Assembly: GCA_025677825.1 (NCBI GenBank)
Contig: JAIXMO010000020.1
Coordinates: 1-64,000, forward strand
Source: Helicostylum pulchrum
Lineage: Eukaryota > Mucoromycota > Mucoromycetes > Mucorales > Mucoraceae
Direction of reading: 5' to 3'
Length of the DNA stretch: 64,000 nt
Part shown: in pieces, positions 1 through 11,230 of the stretch
Position numbering within the stretch: the stretch's first letter is position 1
Layout: every line of letters starts with the position of its first letter
Translations under genes and position numbers: made by a program
The notes under the pieces: model-generated
Databases searched by the model: none
Told to the model about the DNA's origin: nothing
The model's input: the letters and a program-made list of their open reading frames with translations, nothing else

Positions 1-1216
1 ATATCTTTTTTCTGTGATAACTTTAATGAAATCCTGTAAGTAGACGGGTTATAGTTGTATTTCTTCTTGGTATAGCCTAACATCATTATTAAATAGTTCA
101 TTATCACACATATTATGGTTAGAAGCGGAAACGTATTCAGACTCGTTAGTACAAATATTTGGAAAGGATAATCTTAGAGTATTATCTAAAAGCTTAAAAG
201 AAAATTTCAAAAAATCAGAAAAATTACACCATGATATCGTTACTAAACTATATAATATTTTCCAAGTAAGTATATAATACGAACATGTCTATTTACATAT
301 GCTGATGGCGAATATATAGGAAAATGAAGATGATGATCATAAAGGTATTGATGATGACTTGCTTGACCTTGAGGTCGAATTACGAAATAATAAATTTGTT
401 GATAATCTTAACATTATACAAATTTTACGTGAACGGTAACCTCTCTATTATAAGTTGGCTAACTATGTAATGCTATACTCATAAATATTACATTTTAGTG
501 TTGTTTCTTTGCCAGTTATAAGAATGAAAGGAGAAACAAAAGAGAACGAACTCAAACAATCGTACCTGTATCCTTTATTTGACCCTTTCTTTTCAAACAA
601 AGATAATTTCAAGTTTCGTTCCCCTGAGGAAAATCTGTCTGAAAGAAATGCAAGAACTAGGAACATCAAACGACCCGATTTTATAGTATCAACTGTTAAT
701 TGTAATGAGTTCACGTTTACTAGAATGATCGGGGAAGTAAAACCAGCATCTTATGACCAAAGTTCTCTCGGGGTTATGTATGATAAATATAAACTTGCTT
801 TATTTGGTAAAGATTGCTTGGACAGTGATAACGATTACATTATTTTATGTCAGGCAGTTGGTAAGTATGAATAATCAATTACACAAAACTTATTTATTTT
901 AATTTTATTTTCGCGAAAAAAAAAAGGAGATGAAGTACGGTTTTACTTGATGACTCTACTGGATGAAGCTTTCTATGTTTCCTTGTACTTGAAGTCTATT
1001 CGCCTTCCATTATGTATGCGTGATATGAAAAAGTTTGTTAATGAATTAAATGATATCTTCAGCATTAGAAATTTGATCTCTTGTATAAGTAAAATTGATA
1101 CAAGTCAAAAATGGAAAAGAGATACATTACAAACGCCATTATTTGAGGATTACGTCCCGACTACAGTTAACCATAGGCCAGTGAAGAAGGGTAAAAAGAG
1201 ACAACAAGATGAATGA
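1..1216 (+). CDS. Lineage-specific protein with a PD-(D/E)XK-like motif (5' end outside window)
   Basis: This is the 3' part of a spliced gene. Visible exons are 1-35, 76-265, 320-435, 499-860 and 927-1216, all phase-compatible, giving 330 residues to the stop. I do not recognise a named family. In exon 4 the segment RPDFIV is followed 18 residues later by GEVKPA, the spacing and residues of a PD-(D/E)XK nuclease core. It ends in a beta-rich segment (LCQAVG then DEVRFYL) and a basic tail (KKGKKRQQDE). The motif YSDSLVQIF in exon 2 resembles YSEQDFIVKFW and YSESDLIRIVW in decayed loci at 38 kb and 62 kb, so it looks like the surviving member of a small dispersed family. A nuclease role is inferred from the motif only. 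It could instead be a non-enzymatic relative. Confidence 0.6.
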
Positions 1217-1326
1217 TAAAATCAGCTTTAAAATATTTATTATTATATTTGTGATACTATAATGCTGAATAAAAAAATAAAAATTAGTTTTTTTTTTTCA
1301 TCAAGACAGGTGTAAACTGATCTTTT

Positions 1327-2000
1327 TTAAAGTGCTACATGTTTAGTTGTAGAAATTTCACCAACCAAGTCAATCCAATCTTGGTGCATTGTAAACGTAT
1401 GGAACTCCTTCATACGGTTATTTTTTACCAGCTGTTCGATACTTTTATTTAAGGAGGTAAAGCTTTCTTCAGTAAATCTTGCGATTTGTGTACTGGTCGA
1501 GGGAATTAAGAAGCACAAGGATTTTATGCCATAGGCTTATAAAAAATGGCCAAATCGATCACCAATTTTTATCATTAATTCATGTTTGTATTGGTTGATT
1601 CCAAGCCCCTATAAAAATAAAATAAAATGTTCAGTCATTATTTTTTAGAATACCAGTAATTATACACTTACTCTTTTTTATTTTGCCTACTTTGTCACGG
1701 CCTGCTTTTTTTACAAGTGATATTTGCACACTATAGTTCTAACTATCTTCTCAAGCTGTTTAATTATTCAAATCCAACTAAGCAACTTCTTCAGGCGATC
1801 CTAAAAAATGAAGTCGAACTGGCTTGTTTTTTTTGTACGTGTGGTCATATCTCGACAATACTTTAAGCGACTCATGTAGGAATTGAATTCACCGGCGAAA
1901 CTATTTTTCCCGTATTCTTTAGGTTATCAAGAGGTGAACCTTTATAATTTTAGCAGCAATAAGCGAAACTGGAGTATTTATTAACCTCGTATCAAAATCA
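1327..2000 (-). pseudogene. Decayed reading frame, possible relic of the same dispersed family
   Basis: Read on the minus strand, a 63-codon frame ends at 1327 with a 3'-terminal-exon character (QIARFTEESF then LNKSIEQLVKNNRMKEFH). It extends upstream past an in-frame stop after DRFGHF into KHELMIKIG. Further upstream, near 1790-1920, another frame reads GEFNSYMSRLKYC then FDFIF, followed by a stop. The pieces lie in order but are split by stops and frame changes and have no start codon. The layout, a basic helical tail after a beta-rich strand, recalls the gene at 1-1216, but the similarity is weak by eye. The alternative is chance open frames in AT-rich spacer. Confidence 0.35.
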
Positions 2001-2737
2001 GTCTTCGTCTACTACACAGAGTTACTCGCGGTATTGTGTCATAATAGTTAGGTAAATATACTTATTATTATTATTCGAAGATACGAGGGTGCACCTTGCA
2101 TTTTTTTTTTTCCGCTTTAGTACTAAAAGTTACTTCCATCTCATTAGTTAAACGATGACAAAAAGTAATAGCTATAAACTATTCCAAGGATTCGAAAGTT
2201 TTTAAAGATGGCAAGTTCAAGCAATGTTTTTTCGTCTCTTCTTTTGGCTGTATTTTTTCGGTTCAAGAAGGTAAGCTAATTAGTTCGTTTTCGAATATAA
2301 TAAAATCTAAATGAAATATGTTTTATCGTTTAGATGCTGAATTATTGGTAAGATGGAAATATTTGCAAGGATAAGAGAAAGAAAAGGAGTGTCAAGAGCT
2401 GCAATTTTATTTTTATTTATAGTTTATTGAAAAAGAAAAAAAAAAAACGTCTGTAAAAACTACTAAGGCTGCAGCTGCTGTTTTCTTTCGCACCTGACAG
2501 CGATCATGGCTTTCCTTGACACTCTAAACCAATAAGTTGTATAATGTCGTAATTTATAGCGTGATAATATATATATGCATATATATTTTTTGAGGGAACT
2601 CTGCCATTTTTTTTTACGATCTGTGGTTAGTTTGCGCTGTAACTATTCGTCTTTTTTATAAGATATTTCTATGACATATCTCGCTGGACCGTCCTTTGTT
2701 TTGGTTTATGATTCGGCTTTCCTAGCACTGTATCTAC

Positions 2738-2834
2738 TTTTTTTTTTAAAAAAAAAACCTGGTGCGCGTATCTTTCTCCACTGATGGAAGAACAGACATT
2801 TGAACTGCGCGTATCCATTTTTTTTTTAAAAAAA
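2738..2834. repeat. Two T-run/A-run palindromes in the nudC promoter
   Basis: Ten T followed by ten A occupy 2738-2757, and ten T followed by seven A occupy 2818-2834. Each is flanked by a copy of GCGCGTATC (after the first, before the second). Together they form a loose repeated unit about 65-160 bases upstream of the NudC start codon. Similar T-run/A-run palindromes recur in several introns of this window. They could exclude nucleosomes or act as a core promoter element; that is inference. Confidence 0.6.
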
Positions 2835-2898
2835 GTGACAAAGAAATAAAGCCTGGTAAACTCTTTTTCTAACTCTACCAAAAATAAAAAATAAAACA

Positions 2899-3661
2899 AT
2901 GTCCGAACAACCCGTTGACGCTTTATCACCTGCAGAACGTGCTGCCAAAGAAGCACAAGACAAACTTGAAAAGCAAAAGGAAGAAGAAGAGCAAGCTCAA
3001 TTACCTTACACGTAAAGTAAACCCACACTCTCTTTTATGTATAGTTTACTTATTTATTTTTTACAGCTGGAGACAAACTTTACAAGATGTAGATATTACG
3101 ATCCCAGTACCTAAAGGTACTCGTGGCCGCGACTTGGAAGTTGTCTTGAAGAAGAATCACTTTAAAGTTTCATTGAAAGGAAAAGAAGCTATTGTAGAGG
3201 TAAGTGAAGAAACGTGATTTTTAAAAAAAACAGTTTTTTTTTAATTTTGCAAACTAGGGAGAATTATGTCAAAGTATCAAGGTTGATGATAGTACTTGGA
3301 CATTAGAAGATCAAAAGGAAATTTTGGTTCATTTAGAAAAAATAAATCAAATGCAATGGTGGGAGAATGTAGTTAAAGGTGCACCCAAGATCAATACTCA
3401 ACGTATTCAACCTGAGAACTCTCAACTTAGTGAATTGGACGGTGAAACTAGAGCCATGGTTGAAAAAATGATGGTAAGTAATATATACACATATTTTTTT
3501 ACTGTTTATTAAAAAAAGGACATTTATTTTAGTTCGATCAACGACAAAAGTCTATGGGTAAACCTGATAGTGATACATTGAAAAAGGAAGAAATGTTTGC
3601 CAAGTTTAAACAACAACATCCTGAAATGGATTTCAGTAATGCTAAATTTACAAACGAATAA
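2899..3661 (+). CDS. nudC: NudC-family CS-domain protein (nuclear distribution/Hsp90 co-chaperone type)
   Basis: There are four exons: 2899-3011, 3067-3199, 3258-3473 and 3533-3661, giving 196 residues. A short charged N-terminus ([20 protein letters not shown]) precedes a CS/p23-like domain at about residues 38-130. The NudC signature runs through [41 protein letters not shown] strands and [16 protein letters not shown]. The C-terminal part ([17 protein letters not shown]) is also typical of NudC. NudC proteins support dynein-dependent nuclear movement and stabilise clients with Hsp90 in the cytoplasm. At 196 residues it matches the short fungal NudC form rather than the longer animal one. 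The start follows an A-rich leader and is the first ATG of the frame. It converges on the kelch kinase gene with only about 40 bases between stop codons. Confidence 0.93.
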
Positions 3662-3703
3662 AAAAAAAAGTATGTGGGTGGGGGGAATATTATTTACATA
3701 AAA

Positions 3704-6700
3704 TTAAGTAAAATAAGGATGTTCCTATTTTTTTAAAAAAAGTATTAGTGCAAACATAAAAAAAAGTTATTGTAATGTCAACTTACTAATAATTGAGATG
3801 CAGAACCTCTTTTACTTGGTTCTCTACAAAGTAAAGTTTTAATCAATAGTCTTGTTTGTGGATCAGGTACAAGTCTTTGCAACTGAGGAATTTCCAATTC
3901 CTTATTTTCGTTCCATCTTAGACCATTATTTAAGATGGGAGTAGAAGGAGAAGGATGAGATATAAAGTGAAGGATGGTTTCGTCCTTCATGGTATTACCA
4001 AACAATGGTTTTTTAGTTTCTAGTTCATATATCACACATCCAAATGACCATAGATCCACACTAGCTGTAGCCACAACACCATTAGCACCTTCTAGTCCAT
4101 ATGTTGTAGCTCTAGCTACTTCAGGAGGACAATACCTTGGTGTGATGACACCAACACATTCTTCATTGATAGTACGACTTGCTTCAAAGTCAATTAATTT
4201 CCAACCTTCATCTTGATTATGCATAATATTACTTGGTTTTAAATCACAAAACGCAATACCATTACCATGACACCAAGATAAACAGCCAAGTATATCTCTA
4301 GCAATTTTTCCATTTTTAATCATAGTATTGGTTCTTTTACTGTTACGAATAAAACTGCTTAAAGTCTCATCTAATCTTTGCATGACTGTCACATATTTGA
4401 TTTCGCCTTCTTGTTCTTCTTGCGATGAGTTATTAACTTGATCATTTTGAATGGTCAAGACTTCGAGTATTTCAACAACACAAGGTGATTTTAATTTAAT
4501 TAAAGTACGACATTCTCTTTCCCATGCTTCTCTTCTGGCAAACGATTTAATAGCAACTGGAGTTTGGTTATGAGTGACAAATAAAATACTATTGGTAGGC
4601 CCTGTAATAGGAGCCCTTGATTTATCCAGTTGATATCGACGAGGTAAAGCATTAATTAATGGTGTTAATGATTGAAATTGTTGTTCATCTGGTGTAGAAC
4701 TCGTAGTTGAAGTAGAAGATGTGGTGGTAATCGTTCCTTTACCATTTGAACTTTTTAACATGGTAGAGGAAGTATTTCTACTATTACCTGGAGTATTGCT
4801 ATCGGCTTGCTGACCTAAAGAAGCCAGTACATCTAATGGGCTTACAGTATTATAAATATTCACACCTCTTAATTCATTAGTACTTGAACTATTATTGTTA
4901 CTGCTGTTGTTTGTTGTTGTGGGTGGTGTTACAGCTTGAGCTAAAGGCATATTTAAAGTAGAAGAAGGGTAATGATGATCAACCATTTGACGTTGATCTT
5001 TGGTATCCCATGTTTGAGTAGATGTATTGGTACTGAGTTGACGAGAGTTTGGTAAAATGTATTGAATGGCAGGGTTAACAGAAAGAGAGTCAGCAAAAGT
5101 CCAATTTTCATCATCTTCTAATGGGACAGTTGCATGTGTTACGGGAACCCCAGCTCTTTTCATAAGACTCACATGACTTCCAGGATGGTTCATCATACTA
5201 CTACCATTTGTCTTTATACTTCTTAATACTTCCATAGAAGAACTAAGTGGAGCACCTTCTTCCGATAAAGCCATTGAATTATTATTATTATTATGATGAT
5301 CAACAGAAATATGTTGTTGCTGTTGAAAACGATTGGTAGGTATAGAAAATTCATTTGGTTTTTGAGAAGTGATTTCGTTTGGTACTTGACCTTGACCAAT
5401 ATATTCAGCTGGTGTGACAAGAAGGACTTTAGAATTTCGGAAAGATTGACGCGGACTACGTGAACCATGTGTTGCCCCAACAGTGCCATCATCTCTGCTT
5501 GTATCGTTCATTTCTTCTAAAATACCCGTCACCACACGATCGGAATCACCAATTTCGGATCTTCTGGCAAAACTATTTCGAGTACTGATTGTTTCTGGTT
5601 GATGATGCCATCCGTTTGATAACCGTTTATTATTTGGTGTAGCATTATTATAATTTGTTGTAGTTGTATAATATCCTTGGTCCATATGTTGTCTATTATT
5701 GTCGTCGTCGTCGTCTTCATTATTATAATATCCATTATTATTATGATATGGATTATTGTCTTTTAATTCATGATGTTGTATATTTTCTGAAAATCCATCA
5801 CCATCTTCTTGCTTTTCTTTACGCTTTTTTCTAATACAGAATAATAAAAGTGCGGCAATAGCTAATAAACCAAGTAGTGAACCTACAGCAGCGCCTACAA
5901 TAGCGCCTACGCTCATTTTGTTATCATCTGTATCCGTTCTAGGTTTATCTGTATTGGTATTATCAGGGTCTACAATATTTGTAGGAGGTATAGCATCTTT
6001 AGGGTATCCAGCAGTGGGTACGCGTGTCCAACTCCATTTTATTACATCTAATACATACATGTTTGAATCATTCGTTGCGCTTACACCCCAGCCACCATAC
6101 ATGTAAATCTTTTTATTTGCATCATCGTATACAGAAGAATGGCCTATAATAAAGATCAGCAACAAGCATTACATACATAATAATATTATGATTAACTACT
6201 TACCCATTCTTAAATTCGGACCTTGAGACGCATTTGCAATATTCATTCTTTGCCAAGCTAAAGTAGGATAAGCAGTAGCATTTAATATCCAAATATCAGT
6301 ATCAGCAGGTTGAGTAGTTCCACCACCATAAATAATCATAATATCATCTAGACAATTTGAAGTATGTAATCTTCTTGCACCAGGAGCAGGTGAACCAGCA
6401 GAAGTAGTAATACCTTGTACGTTCCAAACTTTTAGAGTTAAATCATATAAATTGACAGCCTATAATATAAGAATTTATTTTTACAATGTGTATCTATAAA
6501 AATAGTAACAACAACAAAAAAAAAAATTTACGTCTGTAACTTCATTTGGATTTCCAGTTCTTGTTCCACCAAATGTAACAAGACAATTACATTTTTTTAA
6601 ATAGCAAGTAGAATGATCGGTTAATCCTAACCCATTTGAGCCAGGAGACCATTGGAAACTATTTGTATCGATTAATGATAAGGTGTTTTGAATAGCGTTT

Positions 6701-7374
6701 GTATTTGGGTATCCATTTGCGTCTACTGATAAACCACCATAAGTATATATTGTATTATCAACTGTTAACATTGAATATCCTGCTGTTCTAGCAGACGATT
6801 GAAAATCTGAAACGATAACATTTAATAACAATATACATATATATATTTGGGGTTGGTTACACACATACTTGTAGTTGGAAAACTCCATGACCAGCTATTT
6901 ATATCTAATTTTTGTAATACACCTGTAGCTAATCCACCAGTTGTATTACTTACAAGTGCTGCAATCTGTCCTTGACTGGGTAAATTGGTTGCTTTGAAAT
7001 AGACTTGTGGTAGCATTGTACCTCCGCCTTGTACCTGAGTGGTCGGATTATACCATGAACCATTACGAATATCCCATATCCATAGTCCAGTTGAACCTTT
7101 TGATTGTGTCGACATAGTTTCTGTTGAATCTTCTGCACCACCATAAATTATAACGTATGGGAATTCAAAAGCTATTTTTAAAATATTATATACATATATT
7201 AGTACATTTCGACAACAACAATAAAATGAGGGAAACAAAAAAAAAACCTGAAGCATGTCCAGCTTTCCAAGGTACGTTTGTTTGTATATTTCCAATGCCA
7301 ACCGTTTGTGTCGAAACTAGTACAATACTAGCAAGTAAACTTGTAACAATTATTCGATTCTTTAAATGAGACAT
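3704..7374 (-). CDS. Receptor-like protein: kelch-repeat ectodomain, one membrane span, cytoplasmic protein kinase domain
   Basis: There are six exons: 7248-7374, 6869-7171, 6532-6806, 6204-6459, 3787-6143 and a terminal 21-base exon at 3704-3724. They sum to 1112 residues. Residues 1-24 form a signal peptide (RIIVTSLLASIVLVSTQ). Five kelch blades follow, marked by IIYGGAEDS, TYGGLSVD, TFGGTRTG, IYGGGTTQ and MYGGWGVS. A membrane span at about 399-424 (VGAIVGAAVGSLLGLL, then a long hydrophobic run) is followed by IRKKRKEK. A long Asn/Ser/Gln-rich linker leads to a kinase domain from about 833 to the end. This domain keeps VAIK (K853), CDLKPSN (D954) and a PPE motif. The usual DFG is DFE (D972), and I see no glycine-rich loop. 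The terminal exon restores the C-terminal kinase motif LLEHPYF. Kelch domains usually bind proteins or glycans; ligand and kinase activity are unknown. Confidence 0.85.
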
Positions 7375-7483
7375 TATGTATATATTATTATAGAAAAAAA
7401 AGGGGGGGGGGGGGGAGGGGAAAGAAAAGAGAAAAACTGAATGAAGAGGGGGTGTATGAACGTATTAATTTGATTAACCGCTA

Positions 7484-9447
7484 TCACGCTTCTTTTCTTT
7501 TCTTTGAATTTAGTCTTCTTGAAGCAAGATTTCTGGACATTGCACGATTCATCAATTCTTTATACATGATGGGATGATTTATCATAAACTCTTCTTTTCG
7601 GTTTTTTGCTTCAACTCTATACGTTTCTTTTTCAGGCTATATAAGAATAACATATTAGTTCTTATTATAACTAATATCTATAATAAGAATACCTCTGGTA
7701 ATCGTTTCCATAATTCAGTTAAATATTTATCTATTGTCATTCCTTCATTAGACGCACCAACATACTTTTCTCTATTTGTCTGTTTGAATAATAAAAATCC
7801 ATTTGGTGGAAGTTTATTTAGTCCCGTATTCTTTTTTTCTTCTTCTGGTAATCCGTCCGAATTTTTGTATTGTTCTGCTAATTTACGTGAATTCTCAATA
7901 AGTTTCTGTTTCTTTTCCTGCACATTTTTTTATTAGTATAAAAGATTGTCGTTTGTAAAAAAAATGTTACTTACTGGATCAAGTTCTCGGTAAGCTTTTC
8001 CTACAAGCAAATTTATTCCGACATTATCCAATTCTGGATTAGCTGCCTTGATCTTGCGACGATATTCCTTATTAAATAGAATATATGGATTGAATTTATT
8101 TACTGGTCTCGGTGCAAAACGATACTTTCCTCTTTTCTTCCTTATAGGATTTCCATTTTCATCCAATTTAATTTTAGGTACGGCTGTCAATTTCTGCCGC
8201 TTCTTATCTAAATCTCCCTTACGATATACTTCTTCTTCTACTTCTTCTCCGGATGATGGTATTCTTTTTCTCGATACTTTCTTCTTTTTTTTCACTATTT
8301 CTTCTTCTATTAAATCATCAGCATCTGAAAATAATGAATCGTCCATCAGTGGTTGTTGATATGTTTCAACATCATTTGAAAGTAAATCTCTATCATCATT
8401 TACTGTCTTTTTATGTCTATTTTGTATCGAAGCTTCATTTTCAGAGTGATCTTCTGTATCGAATAAGGCTATATATCGTTGTTTAATTCTTTCTGCTTCT
8501 AATACAGATTCAGTATCGTCCTCATATTCTGATTCTGATAAAACGTCACCATCGTCCTCATATTCTGAGTCAGACAAGGGCATAAATACTCTCTTTTTCT
8601 TCCTGGGTAAAAAGTCTTCTTCTGAATCAGATAAGGGCATAAACGCTTTCTTTTTTTCCTGCTTATTTTTACTGGCTTTACGATTATCAACTTTCGAATC
8701 GAACTCTCTCTGTGTCTGCTTATTTTTACTGGCTAAAAATCCTTCTCCGTAATCACCATCTTCTGAATCAGACAAGGGATTAAACGCTTTCTTTTTCTTC
8801 TTATTTATACTGGTTAGAAATGCTTCGTTATCATCAACTTCCGAATCAGACAAGATCTCAAACTCTCGCTCTTTCGGTTTAATTATACTGGTTAAAAAAT
8901 CTTCGTTATAATCCATGTCTGAATCAGACGAGAGCTCGAACTCTCTCTTTTTCTGCTTATTTGTTTCTTCGCCGCCTTTTGATTCAGGTAAACGTCCAAG
9001 TGATATTTTTTCTTTTGTGCCTGTAAAACTTGTGGTTTCTTGTGGTACTTCATTATCTGAATCTTCAGAATCGGAAAACTCGAGCAAGAAACGTTTATCT
9101 TTGACTGGCTTCGGATCTACTGTAGACTTTGCAGTAAACGATTCGGCTACATTATTTTCGCTTACACTGTCGGCTTCATTTTCAGAATCTGAAAACTCTA
9201 AATTGAAATTAAGTTGTTGCAAATTATTTGAGGATTGTTTACTACTAGTTTGTTCAACTGGCTTGGGCGCAAATAAAGAATTACATGCTTTACATTTTCT
9301 ATTTTAAATTAATCATTAAGATATTTTTTATTTTTCAACAACAAAAAAAAGCAGCTCTGGTCGCCGTAATACGTACGCTAACCCAAGTGGTTTTTTATCG
9401 TGTGTTTTACTGTCTTTACAAATTGGACACAGTACTAAATACACCAT
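7484..9447 (-). CDS. Nuclear protein with N-terminal zinc ribbon, repeated acidic SDSE motifs and two HMG-box-like domains
   Basis: There are four exons: 9377-9447, 7975-9298, 7693-7917 and 7484-7636, giving 590 residues. The first exon supplies CPIC, and the splice joins it to CKAC 19 residues later, making a CxxC...CxxC zinc ribbon. The middle carries about ten copies of a hydrophobic-SDSE motif (LEFSDSE, FEILSDSE, FNPLSDSE, FMPLSDSE) separated by Lys/Arg-rich stretches. The C-terminal third has one HMG-box-like segment (RPVNKFNPYILFNKEYR to GKAYRELDP) and a second (LPPNGFLLFKQTNREKY to LWKRLPEKE). A DNA- or chromatin-binding role is inferred. The acidic serines would suit casein kinase 2, and the hydrophobic-acidic pattern resembles phospho-regulated SUMO-interacting motifs. 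The donor of the first intron (GTACGT) was chosen because it alone keeps both CxxC pairs in frame. Confidence 0.75.
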
Positions 9448-10197
9448 TTCCAATAAACCAAAAGAAAGAAAGAAATATTGTAATTCAATTGCACCGCGTC
9501 TCGAACGTGATCCGTGTTTAAATCAAGGCTCTGAACGCAGTCACTAACATGGTCCATTCCTCCATAGTATGAGATTCGGGGACGAGTTGTAACGTCAAAT
9601 ATAACGCTTTTATTTGAATTATTCTTATCCACATATATACTGCTTAATTGGTTTACCGATAATAATAAGCTATTTCTGGTTTAACTATTGATAAGAGTAG
9701 TAGGTTCATCCCAAGGAGTACTAGCGGACCGAAAAGGGATTTGGGCTCTGAGCAAAAACCAGTAAGAATTGAGTAGAGACGCATCGAATTATTGCGGCTG
9801 CGACTTATGAATATATGCCAGTGACAGCTTTGCATATATACATAAATATAACTATATGTCTAACTGAATGATACGCATATTACTAAGGGTTTTTTTTTCT
9901 TTTCTTTTTTTGTCAAGTAATTTCCGCTGAGAAGCGATATGGATAACAGAATAAACCTGCCAATTTTTTAAATTGGTATATTTTATTTATGGGCTTCTCC
10001 AAAGTTGGGCAGATTTTATTAGCGACAAACGGGGCAGTTAAATAAAGGGTGTAGTAAGCTATACCTGTTTGACGGCGGATAGAGATATCACGGTGTTTGT
10101 GAAGGCCAAGAGTATATTTGACCTTTGAGAAGGTCTTGATACTAAAAATGAGAAATCGTATTCTAACTCTCTCTCTCCCTCTCTCCCTCTCTCTCTC

Positions 10198-10233
<36 letters not shown>

Positions 10234-11230
10234 GCGTAAGAACTGCTTTTTTGTATGGTACTTCGGCGCCTAATAACCGCTTCAACTTTACCTAACAACG
10301 ACTTTGGTTTTTGCTTGGTAACTGAAAAAAAAAAGCAGTAACTATTTCTTTTTTTGAAATTGCAGAATAATACTGCTTTACGCAAATAAGACATTTAAAA
10401 ATTGGCTACAAGAAAACCTTTCAAGCAAATTAATGTACATAGTGTATATACGCGTCAATTGGTTTTAAAAAAATAAATTGGGATTAAAAAACATGTGGCT
10501 GGTAAAAAAAGTAAAAATCGGTAGATCTTTGGTACCTTTGAATGAAAAAGATACTTTTTACTTTTTATAGTTAGTCAAGGCTTTTCTGTCGCTCCCCGAA
10601 AAAAAAATTGCATGCTTTTTTGTGTGTAGTAGTTTTTCCCGATACTTCCCTCAAGAAGGTGTAACAAAACCTTGATTTGCATGTGGAAGTACCTAAAGCC
10701 GAGGAAGAAAAAAAAAATTCTGGTAATAGAGTTTTTTATTAAACAAATCGAAGCGATTCGGAAACTGCCGGGCTGGAGCGGTAATGTAAAAAAAAAAAAA
10801 GTAACAAAAGGTCCTCTTCCTCCTTCTCCTCTATCACATCGTTTTTATAATGGTTTATACCTTGTACCTGTTTACATATAAAAAAAAATATACTGCTCTC
10901 CGACATGACGCACAAAAAAGTTTAAAAAGAGTGGGAAAGTAATCAAAGATACCATTGGTTGCAACGATTTTTTTGCAGACATAATTCAAAACATCTCCCA
11001 CGTATGAAAACCCGTTTTTGATTTAATTTTAATCAAAATGATTGAGCCAATGAAAACGATTTACTCGAAATGATTCATGAACCGTGAGCCACTCCCATCC
11101 AACTTTCCCACACTCTCTTTAACAAGGCACAATTTACTATATCAAGTAATAATAATAATAAAAAATATACACGAAAAGCTATTTATTAAGTAAAAATAAA
11201 AATAAAAATAAAAAAAGTAAAAAGTAAAAA
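9448..11230. other. Intergenic spacer without recognisable genes
   Basis: About 1.8 kb separates the 5' end of the HMG-box gene from the 3' end of the CSL gene. Short open frames here lack recognisable domains, codon regularity or splice partners. The only structured element I see is the pyrimidine microsatellite at 10167-10233. I checked 9490-9600 for a tRNA because of a TTCGA-like box and found no matching acceptor stem. Confidence 0.6.
10167..10233. repeat. (CT)n microsatellite
   Basis: A nearly pure CT dinucleotide tract of about 67 bases, interrupted by three CCC steps, lies in the spacer between the HMG-box and CSL genes. The open frame that crosses it on the minus strand, an Arg-Glu dipeptide run, is an artefact of the repeat. 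Confidence 0.9.

Noticed and set aside
7574..7936. Phe-rich plus-strand open frame
   Set aside because: It is antisense to the HMG-box exons and has no codon logic of its own.
9490..9600. Possible tRNA from a TTCGAGA-like loop on the minus strand
   Set aside because: One arm pairs imperfectly (4 of 5), and no acceptor stem or anticodon arm could be fitted.
10059..10394. Open frame with Arg-Glu repeats
   Set aside because: It is a translation of the CT microsatellite; no domain and no splice context.
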